From Echinicola rosea (GTDB taxonomy: Bacteria; Bacteroidota; Bacteroidia; Cytophagales; Cyclobacteriaceae), in the NCBI RefSeq assembly GCF_005281475.1, contig NZ_CP040106.1, forward strand, positions 3,686,501 through 3,750,500: a stretch of DNA of 64,000 bases, read 5' to 3'. The first letter of the stretch is position 1. Every line of letters starts with the position of its first letter. A program made the translations under genes and the position numbers. This document shows positions 45,159 to 54,936 of this stretch, piece after piece. The notes beneath the pieces were generated by a model that was not told where the DNA came from, did not search any database, and saw only the letters and a list, made by a program, of their open reading frames with translations.

Positions 45159-45749
45159 ATGAATATAGAAGAACAAAAATACATCAATGAATATTTAGAG
45201 CAATTTAGCCCCCTAGGTGAGGAAGTGGTGTCATTTCTTCAGCCACACGTAAAGGTACAGCGCGTCCCCAAAGCAAGTTTTTTCCTTAAAAATGGAGACG
45301 TCCAGACCCATATGGGATTTGTTAGTAAAGGGTTGTTCAGGAGGTTTTTTACTAACGAAAAGGGCAATGATATTACCACGGGATTTATCAAAGAAAACCA
45401 ATATGTGACCGATTATCCCTCATTTATTCGGCAACGCCCCACTAAATATTATTTGCAGAGCCTGGAACCATCTACCGTTGTAAATTTACCTTATGAGGTG
45501 ATTCAGGAGAGTTATGCAAAATTTAAGAAAAGCGAAATGCAAGGAAGATTGATCGCTGAATCTGTCCTGACCATTTTGAGCGATCGTGTAGAAAGTTTTT
45601 TGTTTTTAACAGCTGAAGAGCGATATCTGAATTTTATGGCCACCAATGAAGAGCTAATAAACCGCATAAGCCTGACCCATTTAGCGTCATTTTTGGGTAT
45701 TGAAAGGCAATCGCTCAGTAGGATCAGGAAAAGAATAGCTTCCAAATGA
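45159..45749 (+). CDS. Crp/Fnr-family transcriptional regulator
   Basis: 196 residues. The N-terminal cyclic-nucleotide-binding-like beta roll (about 25-115) shows the KASFFLKNGDVQTHMGFVSKGLFRRFF pattern; it lacks the conserved cAMP-binding Arg-Ser pair and the Fnr iron-sulfur cysteines, so its ligand is not predicted. After the long dimerisation helix the HTH_Crp-type motif lies at about 165-192 (ISLTHLASFLGIERQSLSRIRKRI). Such short Crp-like regulators are numerous in Bacteroidota and often control an adjacent gene. Here an M20 amidohydrolase gene follows, its frame touching this stop codon. The likely target is that gene or itself. Confidence 0.9.
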   Translation: MNIEEQKYINEYLEQFSPLGEEVVSFLQPHVKVQRVPKASFFLKNGDVQTHMGFVSKGLFRRFFTNEKGNDITTGFIKENQYVTDYPSFIRQRPTKYYLQSLEPSTVVNLPYEVIQESYAKFKKSEMQGRLIAESVLTILSDRVESFLFLTAEERYLNFMATNEELINRISLTHLASFLGIERQSLSRIRKRIASK

Positions 45750-45802
45750 CTTTGTCACTTAAGTGTCAGAAATTCAATGCTGAAGAGTGCGATCTTTGGA
45801 AT

Positions 45803-47146
45803 ATGAAAAAAATAGAAATAATTGCAGCGTGGTTTATCCAGCAATTCCATGGCATCACTTTGGGTGTATTCCTTTTATTTGGAAGTTTTTGTCCTGTACT
45901 AGGTCAGGGATCCTCAATGACCATTCACCAATCTATCCAACACCGTACAGATGTGATATTTGACAGTCTGGTACGATTGAGGCGTGACTTTCACAGGCAT
46001 CCAGAGCTTTCTGGTGAAGAAGGGCGGACGGCTGCTGTAATTACGAACTACCTGAAGGAACTGGGGTTGGAAGTTTACAAAGGTATTGGCGGTCATGGAG
46101 TAGTGGGGGTATTGAGGGGGGATGGAACAGGTAAAAAAATAGCCTGGCGTGCCGATATGGATGCCCTATCCATGGAGGTGAATGATGACCAATTGTTTAG
46201 CTCTATTCATAATGATATTCATCATTTTTGCGGGCATGATGTTCATATGACCATAGCACTGGGGATAGCCAATAATCTCGTTCATCATAAAGAAGACATT
46301 AAGGGAACCGTATTTTTTATATTTCAACCCTCTGAGGAAAATTACCAAGGAGCAAAAGCAATGATCAACGACGGCCTGTTGGACTTAATTGATCCAGATG
46401 AAATTTACGGGACCCATATTTCACCGATGCCTGTAGGATTGGTGGCGTCCAAGCCAGGGTTTTTATTTGCTGATTATAAGAAAATTACGATTACTTTTCG
46501 TGAACCAGCCCAGGAAACAGGTTTAGAGGCATATACCAAAGAGTTGTTTGTTGATCTTCAGAATAGAAAGGATGAGAGTAGCTTTTGGGATACACGGAAT
46601 CTTATGGATCCTGAAATCGGCATTGGGAACCCAAAGACTATTTTCCATGATTACATAACTGTGCGGAGTGATTTTGAGGTAATCCATAAAGATGGTGATA
46701 TTCAGGTCACTAGTATGGTGAGTGCCAGTAGTAAGGCCATAATGGATTCAATTCCTATAAAATTGCGTGACAAGATCAACGAATCCAGTTATAAGGCGCT
46801 ATTGAAGCATATTAAGTTTGCTGAGAAAGGATTGTTATATTCTACCCAACGAGCAAATATCCAAAATGACCCAACCCTTGCCAAAAATGCCATCAGAACC
46901 ATGTCGGAAATTTATGGCGATGACCACGCTATTCCCCTTTACGGTGTCATTCCTGATGGGAGAGGAGATGACTTTGCATATTTTCAAGATAAAATACCAG
47001 GTGTATATTTTTTGCTTGGCGGCTCAAATTTTAAAAAGGGAATCATAGCCATGCCCCATTCCTTAGGGTTTAGGGTAGATGAAGGAAGTATCAAGGCCGG
47101 CGTCAACTATTTTTCCACTCTATTATTAGAACAAACAAATAAGTGA
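45803..47146 (+). CDS. Exported M20-family amidohydrolase/metallopeptidase
   Basis: 447 residues from ATG 45803, which opens a signal peptide (cleavage near VLGQG). The frame is open from an ATG at 45746 that overlaps the crp stop codon, but the 19 added residues would precede the signal. All M20D metal-site motifs are present: RRDFHRHPELSGEE, WRADMDALSMEV, HHFCGHDVHMT, FQPSEENYQGA, THISPMPVG and the terminal PHSLGF. The domain inserted between the halves, normally a dimerisation domain with a GGHAA motif, is diverged and has an unusual segment (QETGLEAYTKELFVDLQNRKDE). Relatives hydrolyse N-acyl amino acids, hippurate or indole-acetyl conjugates. The substrate is unknown here. Confidence 0.88.
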   Translation: MKKIEIIAAWFIQQFHGITLGVFLLFGSFCPVLGQGSSMTIHQSIQHRTDVIFDSLVRLRRDFHRHPELSGEEGRTAAVITNYLKELGLEVYKGIGGHGVVGVLRGDGTGKKIAWRADMDALSMEVNDDQLFSSIHNDIHHFCGHDVHMTIALGIANNLVHHKEDIKGTVFFIFQPSEENYQGAKAMINDGLLDLIDPDEIYGTHISPMPVGLVASKPGFLFADYKKITITFREPAQETGLEAYTKELFVDLQNRKDESSFWDTRNLMDPEIGIGNPKTIFHDYITVRSDFEVIHKDGDIQVTSMVSASSKAIMDSIPIKLRDKINESSYKALLKHIKFAEKGLLYSTQRANIQNDPTLAKNAIRTMSEIYGDDHAIPLYGVIPDGRGDDFAYFQDKIPGVYFLLGGSNFKKGIIAMPHSLGFRVDEGSIKAGVNYFSTLLLEQTNK

Positions 47147-47509
47147 AGCAGGTGATGGCTCCCAATCAGAATAAAAATCTTGCCGAGAGCAGTTGATGCC
47201 TGAGTAGCCCTTCCAGTTTGATAAAAGTAACGGAAGGGGAAAACTGTACCAATGGTAATAGCTTTTTGCGGAAAAATATGTTTTGGTGAGAAATTAAAGT
47301 TGAAATATTTTTATGTCCATTTACATATGTAATGAATTGAAATTGTTGTGTTTAAACATTTTTACAGATTTTTTGTACATGTGTGCTAATGATAGGAAAT
47401 GGTCCATGGTAACTTTATTGAACAATTGATATAGGACAAATAGACGTTTACAATTGTCTTTTGTACTGATCCATTTACTTATAACCTAGGTGCTATCTGG
47501 ACAGCTTAT
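47147..47509. other. AT-rich intergenic region
   Basis: No gene or clear hairpin. It separates the M20 gene from the MITE-like element and probably carries the promoter of the following PUL, which could not be pinpointed. Confidence 0.5.
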
Positions 47510-47679
47510 AACCTCAATTCGATTATAAAATCGTCACTGCGAGGCTTAGAGGGAAATATGAGGGGTGGAAGCCGTGGTAGCTCGCCGCGGCGAGTTGCCA
47601 CACCCTTTTCCAACCCACATCCTCCTAAAAAGAGTTCGCTATGACGCTTTTAATACTAAAATTAAGTCGATCTCAGGTT
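47510..47679 (-). repeat. 170-bp MITE/REP-like element, copy B (inverted relative to 15432-15603)
   Basis: Its reverse complement aligns with 15432-15603 along nearly the full length, with the same imperfect terminal inverted repeats (AACCTCAATTCGA at the left, ATCTCAGGTT at the right). The centre differs: here it is the perfect palindrome CTCGCCGCGGCGAG, while copy A has an unrelated inverted pair at that place. It ends 56 bp upstream of a susC gene, so it may affect expression of that operon. Confidence 0.8.
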
Positions 47680-47735
47680 TATAAGAGTTGATAAAGAGGT
47701 ATCGAAACCATTTCCCATTACAATAAATCCAACAT

Positions 47736-50700
47736 ATGAAAAGAAAAATTCTACAACTACGAAACCCCATGAAGAAGGGCTGGTGGCTATTAAGCCTATT
47801 GTGTTTGATGGTATCCGTCGGTTTTTCCCAACAGTCACAGATCAGTGGACTTGTGGTAGATAGGCAAGGAGAAAGCCTACCTGGAGTGAACATATTGATA
47901 AAAGGTACCACAAACGGAACAGTGACCGACCTAGAGGGTAAATTTAGCATTAGTGCATCGAGCCAACAAACATTGGTGTTTTCCTATTTGGGATTTACGT
48001 CTAAAGAAGTCCTTGTCGGTAATCAGGAATTTTTAAATGTCACACTGGAAGAAGATCTTTCGGATCTGGACGAAATCGTGGTGGTAGGCTACGGTACTGT
48101 AAAAAAGAGCGATCTAACAGGATCCGTAGCTTCCGTGAAGCCTGATGAGCTCAATTTGGGATCCTTGCAGAACATCGATCAAATGATGACGGGCAGGATG
48201 CCAGGTGTTCAGATCAACCAAAACAGTGCAGAGCCAGGAGGATCCGTAAATGTCAGGATCCGTGGAGTAGGCTCTATCAATGCCGGAAACGAACCGTTAT
48301 ATGTCATTGATGGAATGCCAATCGATAATAGCCCATCCATTTCTGGATCAGGCTCGGGGATCAGTGACAACAGGAACCCCAAAAACCCCCTCAACCTGAT
48401 CAATCCCAATGATATCGCTTCCATAGAAGTGCTCAAAGATGCATCGGCAACGGCGATCTATGGTTCCAGAGGGGCCAATGGAGTCATTATGATCACTACC
48501 AAAAGAGGCTCCGAAAGTGGCACACGAATTACGTATGATTTTTCTGGAAGTATCCAGCACATGGCCAATAAGGTGGATCTTTTGAGTTCACGGGAATTTG
48601 CACAAGTGGTAAACGATATCGAAGAGGACAGTGGCCAGTCTCCCCTTTACAACATGGATGAAGTGGCTGAGCAAACAGACTGGCTCGACGAGATCACCAG
48701 AACCGGTTATATCCAAAACCATAACCTTTCGGTAAGTGGTGGAAACGATAAAAATTCCTTTTACTCTTCTGTGAGCTATTATGATCAAGATGGTATTGTG
48801 ATCAGTTCTGGCATGGAGCGGCTTTCTGCTCGGGTAAATGCCGAATTCAAGCCAAGTGACAAATTTAAATACGGTATTAACCTGACCAATTCTTACGTAA
48901 AAAATGACAATGTTCCTTTTGGTACAGGTTTTAATGCCAGCGCGGGGGTGGTCAATTCGGCTATGGAAATCGACCCTACTGTTGATAAATTTAACCCAGA
49001 TGGATCTCCATATCAGGATTTCAGCATCGATATGGACAATCCTTTGATCATTGCCGATGTGTTTACAGTGGATGAAAATACACGGCTGCTGGGAAGTGTA
49101 TTTGGCGAATACTCCATTATTCCTGACCTCAATGTTAAGTTGACAGTGGGTTTTGACAAATTGGATGCGCGAAAGGACACTTATGTTCAGTCCACCACGA
49201 AGACCGGAATAGCCAATGGCAGCGGTATCGGCACGATCATTACCGGTGAAAAATCAAATAGAATGGTCGAGGCCACGGTAAATTATAATAAAAGTTGGTC
49301 TTCCCATCAGGTTAATTTTTTGGCGGGATATACCTTTCAGGATTTTATGAACAAGGGATTCAGTGGGAGTATTGACGGGTTTCCTTCAGATGCTTTGCTG
49401 ACCAATAATTTTGGTTTGGGAGATACAGAAAGGGACGACCTGAACAGTTATAAAAACAGCAGCAAGTTGATTTCTTATCTTTCCAGAATCAATTATATCT
49501 ATAATGGCAAGTACTATTTCACTTTCTCGATGAGGGCTGATGGCTCTTCTAAATTTGGTGAAAACAATAAATACGGCTATTTCCCAAGTATGGCGTTGTC
49601 CTGGAAATTGTCAGAAGAGCCTTTTTTGAGGAATTCAGAGGTGATTTCCAGTTTAAAGTTGAGAACCAGCTGGGGGCAGACCGGAAACCAGAGTATCGGT
49701 AATTTCCAATCCCTCTCTACGTTGGGAGCAGGAGGATTGGCACTGATCAATGGCCTACAGCAGCAGGGCATTACCGCTACGAGGATTCCCAATCCCAACC
49801 TCAAGTGGGAAACAACCACCCAGACTGATGTGGGCATAGACCTGGAACTTTGGCATGGGCGGGTAAATCTAGTAGCAGATTATTTTATTCGTAAAACCGA
49901 TGACTTATTGCTCAATTTACCCTTACCCAAATCATCTGGATTTAACTCCATTTTGGATAACGTAGGGGCGGTGGAAAATAAGGGAGTGGAACTGGGTATA
50001 GAGACCTTTAACATTGACCGTCAAAAGTTTACTTGGACCACCAGCTTCAATTTTACCAGTGTAAAAAATGAAGTCACCGATCTGGCCAGTAGTGAACAAA
50101 TCTTGCAGGGCGGACTTCCGTTTACCTCGGATATTACGATCGTAACCGAAGGTCAACCGCTCAACAGCTACTATGGTCATGTTGTGGAAGGAATATGGCA
50201 GGAAGGGGAAGACATCGCCAATTCAGCCCAACCGAATGCTCAGCCGGGTTATCCAAAGTTTAGAGACATCAGTGGTCCCGAGGGCGTGCCCGATGGTACC
50301 ATTACTGATGCTGATAAAACGGTCATAGGAAGTCCCTTTCCTGATTTTTCGTTGGGATTCCGAAATACCTTCCGGTATGATAGGTTAAGCTTGGATGTGT
50401 TTTTTGCGGGGGATTTTGGCCAACAGCTGCTTAATCAAAACCTATTAAGTTCACTTTATCCTATTGAGGTGAGGCGGAATCGGATGGCAGTGCCTCTGTT
50501 GAACAGGTGGACACCGGAAAATCCTTCTACTGTTTGGCCGTCAGGAGTAAATCCGACCTCGTATGGTGGTAGTACGGTGAACAGTCTATCGGTAGAGGAT
50601 GCCACGTTTGTGCGATTGAGGAACCTGAGGTTGAGTTACGATTTTAATGTCAGCAACCATGCGTTTATCAGGGGAGCCAATATTTACCTCCAGGGAAGTA

Positions 50701-50840
50701 ATCTCTTGCTTATCACCGATTACATGGGATTTGACCCAGAAGTCAACTCCCTGAACAATGGAGCCAATTCGGCCAGGGCGGATTATAATTCCTACCCCAA
50801 TGCACGCACGTATAGTTTAGGTTTTAGACTTACCTTTTAG
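47736..50840 (+). CDS. SusC/RagA-family TonB-dependent transporter (sulfatase PUL)
   Basis: 1034 residues; Met12 (MKKGWWLLSLLCLMV) is an alternative start closer to the signal peptide. Domains are the carboxypeptidase-regulatory-like domain (about 35-108, LPGVNILIKGTTNGTVTDLEG), the SusC signature DEIVVVGYG (112-120), the plug (122-240, EVLKDASATAIYGSRGANGV) and the barrel ending in YSLGFRLTF. It is the first gene of a plus-strand series with susD, GH2, sulfatase, HTCS and two more sulfatases. The sulfatase set suggests that the imported oligosaccharides are sulfated. A MITE-like repeat lies just upstream. Confidence 0.95.
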   Translation: MKRKILQLRNPMKKGWWLLSLLCLMVSVGFSQQSQISGLVVDRQGESLPGVNILIKGTTNGTVTDLEGKFSISASSQQTLVFSYLGFTSKEVLVGNQEFLNVTLEEDLSDLDEIVVVGYGTVKKSDLTGSVASVKPDELNLGSLQNIDQMMTGRMPGVQINQNSAEPGGSVNVRIRGVGSINAGNEPLYVIDGMPIDNSPSISGSGSGISDNRNPKNPLNLINPNDIASIEVLKDASATAIYGSRGANGVIMITTKRGSESGTRITYDFSGSIQHMANKVDLLSSREFAQVVNDIEEDSGQSPLYNMDEVAEQTDWLDEITRTGYIQNHNLSVSGGNDKNSFYSSVSYYDQDGIVISSGMERLSARVNAEFKPSDKFKYGINLTNSYVKNDNVPFGTGFNASAGVVNSAMEIDPTVDKFNPDGSPYQDFSIDMDNPLIIADVFTVDENTRLLGSVFGEYSIIPDLNVKLTVGFDKLDARKDTYVQSTTKTGIANGSGIGTIITGEKSNRMVEATVNYNKSWSSHQVNFLAGYTFQDFMNKGFSGSIDGFPSDALLTNNFGLGDTERDDLNSYKNSSKLISYLSRINYIYNGKYYFTFSMRADGSSKFGENNKYGYFPSMALSWKLSEEPFLRNSEVISSLKLRTSWGQTGNQSIGNFQSLSTLGAGGLALINGLQQQGITATRIPNPNLKWETTTQTDVGIDLELWHGRVNLVADYFIRKTDDLLLNLPLPKSSGFNSILDNVGAVENKGVELGIETFNIDRQKFTWTTSFNFTSVKNEVTDLASSEQILQGGLPFTSDITIVTEGQPLNSYYGHVVEGIWQEGEDIANSAQPNAQPGYPKFRDISGPEGVPDGTITDADKTVIGSPFPDFSLGFRNTFRYDRLSLDVFFAGDFGQQLLNQNLLSSLYPIEVRRNRMAVPLLNRWTPENPSTVWPSGVNPTSYGGSTVNSLSVEDATFVRLRNLRLSYDFNVSNHAFIRGANIYLQGSNLLLITDYMGFDPEVNSLNNGANSARADYNSYPNARTYSLGFRLTF

Positions 50841-50869
50841 GATTTTCTGTGAATCAAAAATTGAAGAAG

Positions 50870-52291
50870 ATGAAAACAATTAATATATATATCGCTGGGC
50901 TTTTACTATTGTCCACATTGAATTCCTGCGAAGAACAGTTGGTAGAGGAGCCCTATGATCAGCTCATTCCTGACAATATCCTAAATAATGAGGTAGGATT
51001 GGAGTCTTTATTGAACTCAGCCTATGGAAACATGCAAGTACACCGGTTTGGGCTTATCCAGTGGCATTATCTGGAGGAAGGACCTTCTGATTTGTTTTTT
51101 GAAACTGGAGGTGGACAGGGTAGGAATGCCGCTTTTATCCAGGATTTTACCTTCGATGCAGAACATCCTTGGATTGGAGGAGCTTATAATGGGCTCTGGA
51201 ATGCCATTAGAGATGTGAACTTGTTTTTGGATAATGTACAGGACGTGACCTATACCCAGGCAGACAAGGATATTCGCATAGCGGAAGCACGCTTTATCCG
51301 GGTATTCAATTATTACCTTTTGGTCAAATGGTTTGGTGAAGTTCCGTTGATTTTGAGCAGTACGCCAGAATTGTACCCGGAAAAGACCCCTGCAAGTGAG
51401 ATGAACCAGTTTATTGAAAATGAGCTAAGGGCGGTTGCAGATGTGCTTCCCGTGGCACAGGCGGAAGAAAACAGGATTACGAAAGGGGCGGCATTGGCAG
51501 TGCTTACCAAGTTTTTATTAAACACCAAACAATGGCAAAAATGTGTGGGCGCAGCGGATGAGGTGATTGCGTTGGAAGTTTACGCACTTTATCCGGATTA
51601 TAAGGGGATGTTTGCGCCCGAAAATGAAGGAAATTCGGAGTTTGTTTTTGTCATGCCGCAGACCAGGGATGCATCCGGTATGGGCACTGAGTGGCTGTCC
51701 CTTTCTTTACCCCCTGCATATCCTGAAGATGGGCCAAACTTTGCAGCACAATTTCGATATTATGATGCTTTTGTCAATTCCTTCGATGCCAATGATTTGC
51801 GAAAAGACCTCATTCTTACCCACTATGTTCGCAATGATGGTCAGGAAGTGGAATTGTTGGGCAATGACAACTCAAGGAGTTTTAAGTTTCGGGATCCAGC
51901 CAGAATAGGAGCAGATCAGGAAAATGATTTTCCCGTTGTGAGATATGCGGATATTTTACTTTCCAAAGCAGAGGCTTTAAATGAACTACAAGGTCCTAAT
52001 CAGGAAAGTATTGATCTGATCAATCGAGTGAGGTTGAGAGCAGGGCAGAATATGATGATGCTATCTCTAGGAAACTTTGACCAAGCCGGATTGAGGGATC
52101 ATATCCTTGATGAACGTGGATGGGAATTTTTTTCCGAAATCAAGAGGAGAAGTGATCTGCTTCGCCATGGGAAATTCATCGAACGGGCATTGGCAAGGGG
52201 CAAAAACGCGGAGCCTTATCATGTCTTGTTTCCATTTCCCCAAAGTGAAATCAATGCTAATGAAAATCTAGTTCAGAATGAAGGATATTGA
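50870..52291 (+). CDS. SusD/RagB-family surface glycan-binding lipoprotein (sulfatase PUL)
   Basis: 473 residues from ATG 50870, which opens a lipoprotein signal with Cys20 (LNSC); a GTG at 50849 would lengthen it by seven residues. SusD features are QLIPDNILNNEVGLESLLNSAY, LWNAIRDVNLFLDNV, IAEARFIRVFNYYLLVKWFGEVP, TKGAALAVLTKFLL, RYADILLSKAEALNEL, LINRVRLRAGQ, ILDERGWEFFSEIKRRSDLLR and the terminal PFPQSEINANE...NEGY. It is about 90 residues shorter than the other two SusD proteins in the window, implying smaller surface loops. It follows susC by 29 bp. Confidence 0.93.
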   Translation: MKTINIYIAGLLLLSTLNSCEEQLVEEPYDQLIPDNILNNEVGLESLLNSAYGNMQVHRFGLIQWHYLEEGPSDLFFETGGGQGRNAAFIQDFTFDAEHPWIGGAYNGLWNAIRDVNLFLDNVQDVTYTQADKDIRIAEARFIRVFNYYLLVKWFGEVPLILSSTPELYPEKTPASEMNQFIENELRAVADVLPVAQAEENRITKGAALAVLTKFLLNTKQWQKCVGAADEVIALEVYALYPDYKGMFAPENEGNSEFVFVMPQTRDASGMGTEWLSLSLPPAYPEDGPNFAAQFRYYDAFVNSFDANDLRKDLILTHYVRNDGQEVELLGNDNSRSFKFRDPARIGADQENDFPVVRYADILLSKAEALNELQGPNQESIDLINRVRLRAGQNMMMLSLGNFDQAGLRDHILDERGWEFFSEIKRRSDLLRHGKFIERALARGKNAEPYHVLFPFPQSEINANENLVQNEGY

Positions 52292-52330
52292 GGGTTAAGG
52301 TCAGTCAGTTGATGCGGTTTTCTTTTATGG

Positions 52331-52354
52331 AGGAGCATTGACTGGCTCCTTTTT
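52331..52354 (+). terminator. Hairpin with T tract between susD and GH2
   Basis: A 6-bp stem AGGAGC/GCTCCT with an 8-nt loop and five T. It may partly terminate susCD transcription. An alternative pairing with a CAGTCA-containing segment about 40 bp upstream is also possible, so conditional folding cannot be excluded. Confidence 0.6.
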
Positions 52355-52553
52355 AAGGGGCATGACCAGTACAATATGATGTAACCTGAGCCCAAAACAA
52401 ATACCGTTCCTGCGAGCTGCCGGGGATGGTTTTCCATACTGACAGACTTCATTTTGCTGACGCTAAGGATGCAAGGACTAATTGGTCTCGGTTTTATGAT
52501 CCAAATCAGGTATATAAATAGCTTTTACAAACTTATAAATTAACTATTGATCA

Positions 52554-54875
52554 ATGAAAAATGCTTATCGCATCGCGGGTTGTTTTTGTGCCTGTCTATT
52601 GTTTTTGGCTTGGCCGGTATCAAACAGCCAGGCGCAAGATGAAGAAGTTTTGTCGTATAAAATGAAAACCCGTTGGACTGACCAAGTGGATGAGGATAAT
52701 ACCTGGTCGGGCTACCCCAGGCCACAACTCCAACGCGACAAATGGACCAACCTTAACGGATCTTGGGAGTATGCGATCCATCCCCGTGAATCCGTCCAAC
52801 CTGATCAATTTAAAGGAAAAGTATTGGTGCCCTTTCCAATAGAATCTACCCTGAGTGGGGTGAAAAAAACTGTCGGAAGTGCAAACTACTTATGGTACCG
52901 GAGGAATTTATCAATTGACCTGTCAGAAACGGCACAGCGTACATTGCTTCATTTTGGTGCAGTGGACTGGGAGACAGTAGTCTATATCAACGGCGAGAAA
53001 GTAGGGGAGCACCGTGGTGGTTATGATGCCTTTTCCTTTGACATTTCAGCCTATATCCATGATGGTGAAAACGAGTTGTTGGTGCGTGTATGGGATCCTA
53101 CGGACGAAGGGATGCAGGCACGGGGGAAGCAAGTTTCGGATCCAAAAGGCATTTGGTACACTCCTGTGACGGGAATTTGGCAGACCGTCTGGTTGGAGCA
53201 GGTACCGGAGGATTATATCAAATCCCTTTATATCACCCCGGATATTGATCATAATACCGTGAAAATAGCGGCAGATCTTTCGGCACTTTCCAATGACCAT
53301 GTAATAGAAATAAAGGCTTTTTCAGGAGGCAATGAAGTAGCCCAAAGATCGGTTGCTATTGCCGAGAAGTCGGTACATTTTTCCACCTCCATCCGGTTGG
53401 AAGACATGGTGTTATGGTCTCCAGATCGTCCACATCTTTACGACTTACAAATATCCCTTAGTGCTGCAAATGGTACCACTACTGATGAGGTGAAAAGCTA
53501 CTTTGGGATGCGGAAAGTATCCCTTGGCAAGGATGGGAACGGTTACACGCGCATTTTGCTGAACAATGAACCGCTTTTCCAGTTTGGGCTTTTGGATCAA
53601 GGCTGGTGGCCGGATGGTCTTTATACGGCTCCTACCGAAGAAGCGATGGTGAATGATATCAAAATGACCAAGGAAATGGGCTTCAATATGCTTCGAAAGC
53701 ACGTAAAAGTAGAGCCCGCAAGATTCTATTACCATTGTGACCAAATGGGAATGCTGGTCTGGCAAGACATGCCATCAGGCTTTATCCAGGCAGAAAAAGA
53801 AACCCAGCATGTGAAACACGATGCCCAGCTGGATTGGCAACGGCCGTTGGAATCTGCTGTCCAATTTGAGAAGGAATTAAAGGCTATGATCGACAATTTA
53901 TATAATTTCCTCTCAATATTGGTCTGGGTCCCGCTCAATGAAGGCTGGGGCCAATATGAAACCGAAAAACTAGCCACTTGGACAAAACAATATGATCCCA
54001 CCAGACTGGTGGATGCGCCCAGTGGTTGGGCAGACCGAAAAGTTGGGGATATGATCGATGTGCACCTGTATCCGGGGCCAGGAATGGAAATGTCAGAAGA
54101 AAACAGGGCTTCTGTGCTGGGAGAATTTGGCGGATTGGGATTGCCTGTAGAGGAGCACCTTTGGTGGAACAAGCGCAACTGGGGTTATCTGACCTATGAA
54201 GATAAGGCGGTGTATGAGAAAGAATTTCAAGGAATCATCAAAAACCTGGAAGGGCTGATCAGTTGGGGATTGTCTGCGGCTATTTACACCCAAACCACTG
54301 ATGTGGAAGGTGAGGTAAATGGACTAATGACCTATGATAGGGAAGTAGTCAAGCTGGATCCTTCAAAAGTGAAGGAATGGATTGCTCCCCTTTATCGGCC
54401 ATGGTGGAAAAAACATGACCTTTTGATGGATTCCGAACATCACCCTTCTGAATGGAAAGTAGTCGGACAAGAGCCAAAACAGGGCTGGCAAAATGCTGAT
54501 TTTGAGGATGAAAACTGGGAAATGAAAGCGGCTCCTTTTAGTGGAAGTGATAATCCTTTTTTGCCCCCTGCATCCGCTTGGAAAGGGAAGGAATTGTACC
54601 TAAGGAAGGAATTTTATATCCAAGGGGCTCCCAAAAAACTCTATCTCAAATACTATGCTCCCAAATCTAGGGCTATGCTATACATCAATGGGGAATTGGT
54701 ACGCATACTCGAGGATGGAGGAGGAAGGAAAAGGCATTATACCCATGTTTTTATGGATAGAGCTGCGAAATACCTGAAACCAGGGAGAAATATAATAGCT
54801 GTAAAAGTAGCAGCAAATCCCGGAGAAGGCGCTTTTGATATGGGGCTATACAGCACCGACATTATTGGGCAGTGA
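52554..54875 (+). CDS. Glycoside hydrolase family 2 enzyme with C-terminal galactose-binding-like domain
   Basis: 773 residues, signal peptide cleaved near SQAQ (residue 28). Sugar-binding jelly roll at about 55-215 (RPQLQRDKWTNLNGSWEYAI, FGAVDWETVVYINGEKVG), Ig-like domain at about 220-318, and TIM barrel at about 330-600. The acid/base Glu463 is in VWVPLNEGWGQ and the probable nucleophile Glu524 in VLGEFGG. The last 130 residues form another jelly-roll-like domain (LYLKYYAPKSRAMLYINGELV), absent from classical LacZ. The catalytic signature differs from that of the other GH2 (SVGNE), so the two probably act on different linkages. The exact sugar (galactose, arabinopyranose, glucuronate or mannose) cannot be decided from sequence. 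Confidence 0.87.
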   Translation: MKNAYRIAGCFCACLLFLAWPVSNSQAQDEEVLSYKMKTRWTDQVDEDNTWSGYPRPQLQRDKWTNLNGSWEYAIHPRESVQPDQFKGKVLVPFPIESTLSGVKKTVGSANYLWYRRNLSIDLSETAQRTLLHFGAVDWETVVYINGEKVGEHRGGYDAFSFDISAYIHDGENELLVRVWDPTDEGMQARGKQVSDPKGIWYTPVTGIWQTVWLEQVPEDYIKSLYITPDIDHNTVKIAADLSALSNDHVIEIKAFSGGNEVAQRSVAIAEKSVHFSTSIRLEDMVLWSPDRPHLYDLQISLSAANGTTTDEVKSYFGMRKVSLGKDGNGYTRILLNNEPLFQFGLLDQGWWPDGLYTAPTEEAMVNDIKMTKEMGFNMLRKHVKVEPARFYYHCDQMGMLVWQDMPSGFIQAEKETQHVKHDAQLDWQRPLESAVQFEKELKAMIDNLYNFLSILVWVPLNEGWGQYETEKLATWTKQYDPTRLVDAPSGWADRKVGDMIDVHLYPGPGMEMSEENRASVLGEFGGLGLPVEEHLWWNKRNWGYLTYEDKAVYEKEFQGIIKNLEGLISWGLSAAIYTQTTDVEGEVNGLMTYDREVVKLDPSKVKEWIAPLYRPWWKKHDLLMDSEHHPSEWKVVGQEPKQGWQNADFEDENWEMKAAPFSGSDNPFLPPASAWKGKELYLRKEFYIQGAPKKLYLKYYAPKSRAMLYINGELVRILEDGGGRKRHYTHVFMDRAAKYLKPGRNIIAVKVAANPGEGAFDMGLYSTDIIGQ

Positions 54876-54936
54876 AAATTTACTGATGTGATTTGCTTTT
54901 TATTCTTGTGTGATATACCATAAACTGATCCTAACC

